Of a stretch of 64,000 bases of DNA, positions 59,185-64,000 are shown in pieces. Source of the DNA: Blasia pusilla (Eukaryota > Marchantiophyta > Marchantiopsida > Blasiales); contig CM114274.1 of the NCBI GenBank assembly GCA_050084515.1, positions 19,220,001-19,284,000 of the forward strand, in the 5' to 3' direction. The notes below the pieces were generated by a model. That model was given only the letters and a program-made list of their open reading frames with translations. It searched no databases and was not told the origin of the DNA. Position 1 is the stretch's first letter. Each line of letters begins with the position of its first letter. The translations under genes and the position numbers were made by a program.

Positions 59185-59727
59185 GTGGTGAACCTTGATG
59201 ACCCAGAGATGTGGATGAGAGTGTGTTTCGGTAGGCGAGCTCTTTCGAGAGTTATGCCAATGGCCTTTGAGAATCTTGCCATTGCTCAACACAGGGATAC
59301 GTTGCGGTATGCAACCATTCGAGTTGGAGGTTATCGACCATCAATTCGTAGGTTCCATGTGGGAGACTATCTCTATTTGCAGGAGAGTACACCGACAACG
59401 TTGGATGTGACGGCAGGCCGCACTATTTTACGAGTGCGCGAGGTGTTAGCTTATGGAGTTCTCATGTTAGAGGGTCGTGATGGAGTTGTTTGGAAGGACC
59501 ATGTGCGTAATTGTGCGCCATGTCATCTTCCAAATGTGGATGGTACTGTTGACCCAAGCTTAGCCATGATACGTGCTAGCTTAAGGTGCATGTTGTGTGG
59601 GTCTGTTGGTAACGCAGCCCGTATATTGGTGTATGATCAGTGTTCTAGGGGTTGGCAGATGATGTGTTTGACTCCACGTATGGATGTTGTTCCTACAAGA
59701 AGGTGGGTTTGTCCTCGATGTACTTAG
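59185..59727 (+). pseudogene. Integrase C-terminal domain with PHD-type zinc finger
   Basis: The first part (RRFHVGDYLYLQE, then LRVREVLAYGVLMLEGRDG, VVWKDHVRNCAP) is the usual SH3-like integrase C-terminus. The final 47 residues are a PHD-like finger: CMLCG near the start, ILVYDQCSRGWQMMCLTP in the middle, and RRWVCPRC at the end, then one residue and stop. The Cys before DQC reads Tyr and the zinc-binding His reads Gln in this copy. In the copy at 13293-13592 that His is intact, but two Cys positions are lost. PHD fingers usually read histone H3 tails; in Ty3 chromoviruses a chromodomain holds this place. Confidence 0.85.
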
Positions 59728-59888
59728 GAGAGGTAGATGACTTGATCTTTGCATGATATGGATTACAGATGTGCGACTAACGATGGAGCAACCTAGCACC
59801 CGGCCTTCTGATTCGTGCACCCAAGAAGGTGTATAGCATGTAGTAAATGTATAAGGCTACCTGGGAGTTAGAGGGACCTAACCGCCAA

Positions 59889-59899
59889 TTAGGGGGGCG
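59889..59899 (+). promoter_or_regulatory. Polypurine tract of the Ty3 element
   Basis: TTAGGGGGGCG, a G-rich primer for plus-strand synthesis. It is followed not by the LTR start but by a copy of the LTR tail. Confidence 0.7.
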
Positions 59900-60006
59900 A
59901 GTTGTGGTACACTTGTGTTTGTGGATGCTCTCGTCTATGTTATGTATGTATGTGAGTATGGTATGTCAGCGATGTATGTTGTATGACGATATGGATTCGC
60001 ACGACA
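59900..60006 (+). repeat. Extra copy of the LTR tail before the 3' LTR
   Basis: 107 bp, nearly identical to the last 107 bp of the 3' LTR (60375-60481); both start AGTTGTGGTACAC and end CGCACGACA. Two bases later the LTR starts. Confidence 0.95.
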
Positions 60007-60008
60007 AC

Positions 60009-60481
60009 TGTCATGACCATACGGATTATGTCGTAGAGTATAATGTGCTAGTAGAGGCCATACCTTATGTAGGGCCGCAGTGTTTAGGTAGAGATGCGAT
60101 TTCATACATAGGGTTGGAGTTACTCAGTTGAGGGTGACTTTTCCAATAGGGCCCGCTCTTAGATTGGAGGATATAAGATGGAGTGCACTCAAAGAACAGT
60201 TAGTTCTTTGAGTTGAGCCTGTTGCATTGGGAGTTAGCCTTGGTAGTGAGTAGAGCTCTTGGCTATGGTGTTTCCCGCAAGCTTCGACCTAGATTCTCCC
60301 ATCGTGGAGTGGGTTTGGCTCGATTGTATGTGATTCTATACGTATTTTATGACAATAGGTCTTTCACGGATTTCAGTTGTGGTACACTTGTGTTTGTGGA
60401 TGCTCTCGTCTATGTTATGTATGTATGTGAGTATGCTATGTCAGCGATGTATATTGTATGACGATGTGGATTCGCACGACA
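60009..60481 (+). mobile_element. 3' LTR of the Ty3 element
   Basis: 473 bp, TGTCATGACC to CGCACGACA, followed by GAGT. TATAAG at 60172-60177 and the AACTCAAAGAAC-type inverted repeat after it are conserved with the other LTR copies. Confidence 0.93.
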
Positions 60482-60627
60482 GAGTCCCACCACCTTCCGC
60501 TGCAGTAAATCTTGTACACTCTGCAAGACAACACCCATCCAGTATCAATATGTGCTCCGTCCTTGCAAACCAATAAATCCCTACTCCAAAACGCTTGAGT
60601 CAAGCTGGGTCCTTTAGTTCTTTGAAC

Positions 60628-61266
60628 TCACTCGTCATCGTCCGAGAGCTCTTCCAGAATTATTGTCGGCCTTGCCCTCCCGATTTTTGGAATAGTGGGA
60701 AGTGACGATAGTGTTAGTATCAATGGTGGGTTTGGAACCGGAGCTGTCGACTTTGGAGGAGAGTTGTATGCTCCCACTAGCATGTCGTAATCTGCCTTTG
60801 CCTCTTTGCAAAGGTCATAAAGTTCTTGCCTTCCCTCAAGGTAGAGAATGTTCCTGCCACTCTGCCCGGCGCCTCTGATACTCGCCCCTGATAGGCCCAC
60901 TAAGTCGAAGACTAAGTCACCCGGCCTTGAATAGAGCTCGATGAGCGTTTGCATCAAGGCAAGGGACTTTTCCCTTCCTTAAAGTAAGGGGGTCTCGTCT
61001 TGCATGTAAATTCCCGGGGGGGAATTGTATAAACTATCGAAGTTGTACCCATCGGAGCATGGATCGACTGGATCCAGGATCTGGAACACCTGGAAGTTGT
61101 GCTCGGGCCTTACAAAACAGTAGAAAAAGGAGTGGTCCATCTTAAAGAAGTAGGTTGGAAACAATGTCAGCAAAAAGAAAGAGCTACTTGACCGCTGGTC
61201 TACTCTCAATATGGTGACATAATGTGCAACACGTCCATAGTGCATTCTAGTCCTGTTGATTACCAA
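60628..61266 (-). pseudogene. C-terminal part of an amino-type (N4/N6) DNA methyltransferase-like protein
   Basis: One minus-strand frame of about 210 codons, broken by a single TAA at 60979-60981. The segment LYSRPGDLVFDLVGLSGASI followed by SGRNILYLEGRQELYDLC fits motif I of beta-class DNA amino-methyltransferases: PGD-x-V-x-D, a Gly/Ser loop, then GR-x-x-x-x-E. The FxGxG motif itself is altered to VGLSG. The end is acidic (EELSDDDE). Beta-class enzymes carry motif I after motif IV, and here the motif IV-like part lies upstream at 61900-61960, in the right order. Function as 4mC or 6mA writer is inferred and cannot be told from this sequence. Confidence 0.5.
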
Positions 61267-61301
61267 CTCACAAGAACTTGGCCTATAGTCCTAACAGTAG
61301 A

Positions 61302-61639
61302 GCAACCTGTTGGAGTCCGACGGGTTGTTTTACAAGTGTAAGTGTTTTTTCTTGCCATGAGCAACCCGTCAGAAGCCGACAGGTTGCTGGCTTAGAGCAA
61401 CCCGTGGTTGGCTAAGAGCAATCCGTCGCTTTCAGACGGGTTGCATCACTCCAGAAACATAAGGAAAAGCACAAGTACTTGTAACCCGTCAGATTCCGAC
61501 GGGTTGCACTCACTCAATGGAGACTTGTGGTAAATTTGCAACCCGTCGCTTTCAGACGGATTGCAACACCGTAGCCACAAGCTGTTGGAATCCGACGGGT
61601 TGCATATAGAGATGCAACCCGTCGGAGCCCGACGGGTTG
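61302..61639. repeat. Cluster of seven palindromic repeats
   Basis: Copies at about 61302-61327, 61361-61387, 61418-61445, 61481-61507, 61538-61565, 61581-61604 and 61613-61639. Typical arms are GCAACCCGTCGGA and TCCGACGGGTTGC. Two copies have a different centre (CGCTTTCAG). The DNA between them is unrelated. Read on the minus strand they encode CNPSESDGL or a variant. Confidence 0.9.
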
Positions 61640-62165
61640 AATTTGGATTAAGCGCACTTACTCGGACTTGACTCGTCGCCGATCGGAGTGGATACTCGTT
61701 CTTGATGATCCATGATTGCGGCGTCCTCCACTTCAGCAACCTCTTCACGCACTGAAGGTTCAAGAGCTCGTCCTCGCTCCCTCTAGTCAAGACCAAGAAA
61801 CAACCCCTATCACTCAGATAAGCGTCTGCAAAAGAAAACAAGAGCGCGATCTGGTTGTAGGAAAGAGGGGCATTCCAGTCTGGGACAGTGTCAAACGGAT
61901 TGTTGTCCCCCAAGCGAAACCCAGAGGGCAAATCTGCAATGAGGAGATCCACCGCCACCTCCTTGACCACCCCATGGACCGTCCAGGGAGCATGCCCGTT
62001 TCGTTGAAGCTTTTGTCCCAGCATGGTCAATTTGTCGATGGCGGGTGTCGACTCATGGGAACTGAAACTTTGCAGCTCATCCACAAGATGAGTGAAGTGA
62101 ATGAGGACATTTGTCTTGGTCATTGTTTCTCTATGCCTTCCCAAGGATGATGGAGTGTTTTCCAC
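61640..62165 (-). pseudogene. Motif IV-like part of the same methyltransferase-like protein
   Basis: Frame 62165 downwards: EVAVDLLIADLPSGFRLGDN resembles the D-x-P-P/S catalytic motif of amino-methyltransferases (here DLPSG). After it come ALLFSFADAYLSDRGCFLVL, the helix plus strand with Gly that normally follows, and LLKWRTPQSW. The frame then runs through two or three palindromic repeats to 61446, which gives the protein a CNPSESDGL-repeated tail. I cannot tell whether these were ever translated. Confidence 0.5.
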
Positions 62166-62300
62166 ATCCTTATCTGCTCCCTGGGACGAACCAAGAGCCT
62201 CTCGGTTACGCTTCTCCCGAGTCTGCGGTCGGCTTGTGGGGGTCTCTGTTACCTCAGACTCTACTCGAGTTTTCTTGGTGGAGGACTTGGTCCGGCCCTC

Positions 62301-63154
62301 TCACCCCGCTTGCCCGGACAATTCCGCCTCTTGCCTTGAGGTGTCAGTCTCTTTTCTGGAAGAGTCGGCCTCGGAATTCTTCGATCCCCTTGCCTTTTCT
62401 TTCAAACCCGCTGTAGATTTGTCCTTGGCGGTGACAACCTTGGACACCAACTCCGCTTTCTCGAGGGCTTGCTCCTCCGCATCTCCTTCGAAAAAATCTT
62501 TAGACTGCACGAAATTCGTAATGTCGTCCCTACATGCAACCACTTCATCATAAACCAGGCGTAGATTTTTTTTGGTTATGTCCTCAAGGTCGTTGAAGTC
62601 CAACCAGATTGGGCAACTGTCAACCTCCCAGTCGGACATGCCATGTGCCATCTCCATGTCGTACATGGAAAATGCCTCTCCATCATGTGGAGAAGCCCAC
62701 AATTTGCAGGCTGCGGGTATTTTTTTCCAGGTGCCTGCATTCTAACAATTGATGAGGTACCTTTACACCATCTGTTGGGCAGCTCTTTGTCGTGATGAAT
62801 CGGCGGCCTGGTCCTAACGATCCCGCTTCTTCTTTGTGAAATCCCTTTTTTGGCGTCAATTTTTTCATCAAGCCATAGTTTGAAATCTTCTGCACTCTCT
62901 AGGTTTGCTTCCTCCGAAATTGGCTCAATCTTATTCAGTTCCGCTAGAAGACCCACGAGCATGGACTTCCCGAGAAGCCGCAACGCATCCCAAAATGACC
63001 ATTCACGTAGCCAATGGGAGATCACTGCATCAGAAACTCCCAGAGGATGGTGTGTCGCCTGCTTTTGGGCCTCTGTGCCCTCGAGACTGATTTTCATCAG
63101 TCGGATTGTCCTAAACTCGGAAATTTCAGACAGTGCAAATCTATCCAGAGACAC
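62301..63154 (-). pseudogene. N-terminal part of the methyltransferase-like gene, frameshifted
   Basis: Frame 63154-62576 starts MSLDRFALSEISEFRTIRLM and includes HWLREWSFWDALRLLGKSML and SAEDFKLWLDEKIDAKKG. It then shifts into a parallel frame (about 62895-62683, KKGFHKEEAGSLGPGRRF). The frame 62702-62301 has SCPIWLDFNDLEDITKKNLR, then a long charged tail rich in Glu/Lys/Ser. The pieces are in one orientation and plausible as one decayed protein. No named domain is recognised in this part. Confidence 0.4.
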
Positions 63155-63658
63155 TATCTCACAGAGAAATTGTGGATCTTTGTCTCTCTTCCGTTGGCCC
63201 TTGATTATCGTCTTGAGCTCCTTTTAGAATTCCGGGCCAAGTTTGGGGTTTAGAATGGCAATGTATTGCTCCATCTTGCTTGTTGTGTACTTTGTAGCTA
63301 CAGATACTGCGCCTGGATAAACTTTGCACTTTCAGACGCAAAAACGTTCTCCCTTCGCTCCAGTTCCAATGAAGCGCTCTTCTTGGCAACCTGGATCTTC
63401 AACCAACAAAGGATTGTGACGGCTGCATTTTGGGAAATGAAGGTATTTGCCTAAGTCTTCTTTTAATTTGAGCCCCCTTCCCTAGCATCTCATTTACCAA
63501 AGCGTCGCCCAAGAACCCCTTGTACTCTGCCGGGTGCGCCGTAAGCACCTTTTTCACCATGTCGCAATCCTGTATCCAGTGGTGGGTGACGTTCCCCTCG
63601 GATACAATCCTCCATATCCAAACACACGCTAAGAATTATTGCAAGCTACCGGGTTCCT
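63155..63658. other. Upstream flank of the methyltransferase-like relic
   Basis: A minus-strand frame (63389-63159) may be a further decayed N-terminal exon. No motif. Confidence 0.3.
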
Positions 63659-63985
63659 GCAACCCGTCGGACTCTGATTGGTCGCAATACCTAGTGATCG
63701 AAATGGTAGCACAGAGAAAAATTTTGCAACCCGTCAGAGTCCGACGGGTCGCAACACCTTTTTTTTTGTTACACTTATTGCAACACTTACGCAAATTTTG
63801 AGACATAATTGCAACCCATCGGAGTCCAACGGATTGCACTCAAATTTGTGATATTCTGGTCCATTCGTTTTGGTCCTTGGCTACAACCCGTCGGACTCCA
63901 ACGGGTTGTAAAATGATTTCCATTCGGAGACTGGTTTCTGGAAAAAGACTAACATATCAACTTGACGGAGTCCGACAGGTTGCGC
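63659..63985. repeat. Cluster of five palindromic repeats
   Basis: Copies at about 63659-63687, 63726-63752, 63811-63838, 63883-63910 and 63962-63985. They are the same element as in the other two clusters, with arms differing by one to three bases. Confidence 0.88.
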
Positions 63986-64000
63986 AATTCCTTGCAAAGC

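Larger units (their letters stand above)
50785..60481 (+). mobile_element. Ty3/gypsy element carrying a C5-cytosine methyltransferase and a PHD finger
   Basis: About 9.7 kb from the 5' LTR (50785) to the end of the 3' LTR (60481), flanked by GAGT on both sides (50781-50784 and 60482-60485). Readable order: leader, gag with CCHC knuckle, protease, DNMT3-like methyltransferase, reverse transcriptase, RNase H, integrase, PHD finger, polypurine tract, LTR. Integrase after RNase H gives Ty3 order. Frameshifts and stops occur in gag, protease, the protease-methyltransferase junction, the methyltransferase, reverse transcriptase and integrase. This copy is therefore probably not autonomous. Related copies are at 11700-13909, 30814-31287 and perhaps 3200-3400. 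Confidence 0.93.

Noticed and set aside
61302-63985. CRISPR-like array of palindromic repeats
   Set aside because: Spacing is irregular, repeats vary, the setting is a plant nuclear genome and no cas genes are present.

Overview
The window looks like repeat-dense nuclear DNA of a plant. The one intact protein gene is a plant-style F-box/leucine-rich-repeat gene. The repeats are typical plant families: Ty1/copia, Ty3/gypsy, a LINE, a CACTA (En/Spm) transposon with its usual domain set, and short Helitrons. A DNMT3-like methyltransferase inside a Ty3 element, and an amino-type DNA methyltransferase-like relic, make a non-seed plant or a streptophyte alga more likely than a flowering plant. That is inference only. 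No rRNA, tRNA or CRISPR array was seen.

Layout. 0-5.3 kb: AT-rich DNA with an old inverted LTR, a gag relic and a Helitron dimer. 5.3-7.6 kb: the F-box/LRR gene. 7.6-11.7 kb: AT-rich DNA with one short Helitron and a GA tract. 11.7-13.9 kb: 3' half of a decayed Ty3 element ending in a PHD finger. 13.9-24.9 kb: a minus-strand LINE split by a full-length minus-strand copia element (18022-24069) and by a solo LTR; a second solo LTR of the same family sits inside the copia element. 24.9-33 kb: a 183-bp duplication, a long GA tract, a third solo LTR, a CACTA right end, Helitron ends, a solo LTR of the methyltransferase-bearing Ty3 family, and a CT tract. 33-35.4 kb: an EDM2-like PHD-finger exon with one stop, and an unrecognised ORF next to a copia solo LTR. 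35.6-43.3 kb: a CACTA transposon relic with a clear right end. 43.3-47.3 kb: unassigned plus-strand ORFs, including a RING-like fragment. 48.1-49.2 kb: six diverged units of about 180 bp. 50.8-60.5 kb: a Ty3 element bounded by GAGT on both sides. 60.5-64 kb: a minus-strand amino-methyltransferase-like relic strewn with a palindromic repeat.

The main discovery candidate is the 50785-60481 Ty3 element. Its readable order is gag, zinc knuckle, protease, C5 cytosine methyltransferase of DNMT3 type, reverse transcriptase, RNase H, integrase, and a C-terminal PHD-type zinc finger. A retroelement carrying both a DNA-methylation enzyme and a likely histone-reading finger could mark or seek its own chromatin environment. 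Both domains are seen in the sequence; the function is inferred. This copy has frameshifts and stops and is probably dead. A second copy of the family (11.7-13.9 kb) shows the PHD finger independently, and a solo LTR lies at 30814-31287.

The second candidate is the 60.6-63.2 kb relic. Together with its flanks (50.08-50.45 kb, 61.3-61.64 kb, 63.66-63.99 kb) it carries about 15 copies of a 26-28 bp palindrome. On the minus strand the palindrome reads as a short peptide (CNPSESDGL), and it lies on both sides of the Ty3 insertion. Insertion history can be read in places: the LINE is older than the copia element inside it, and the 1-kb solo LTRs are younger than both.
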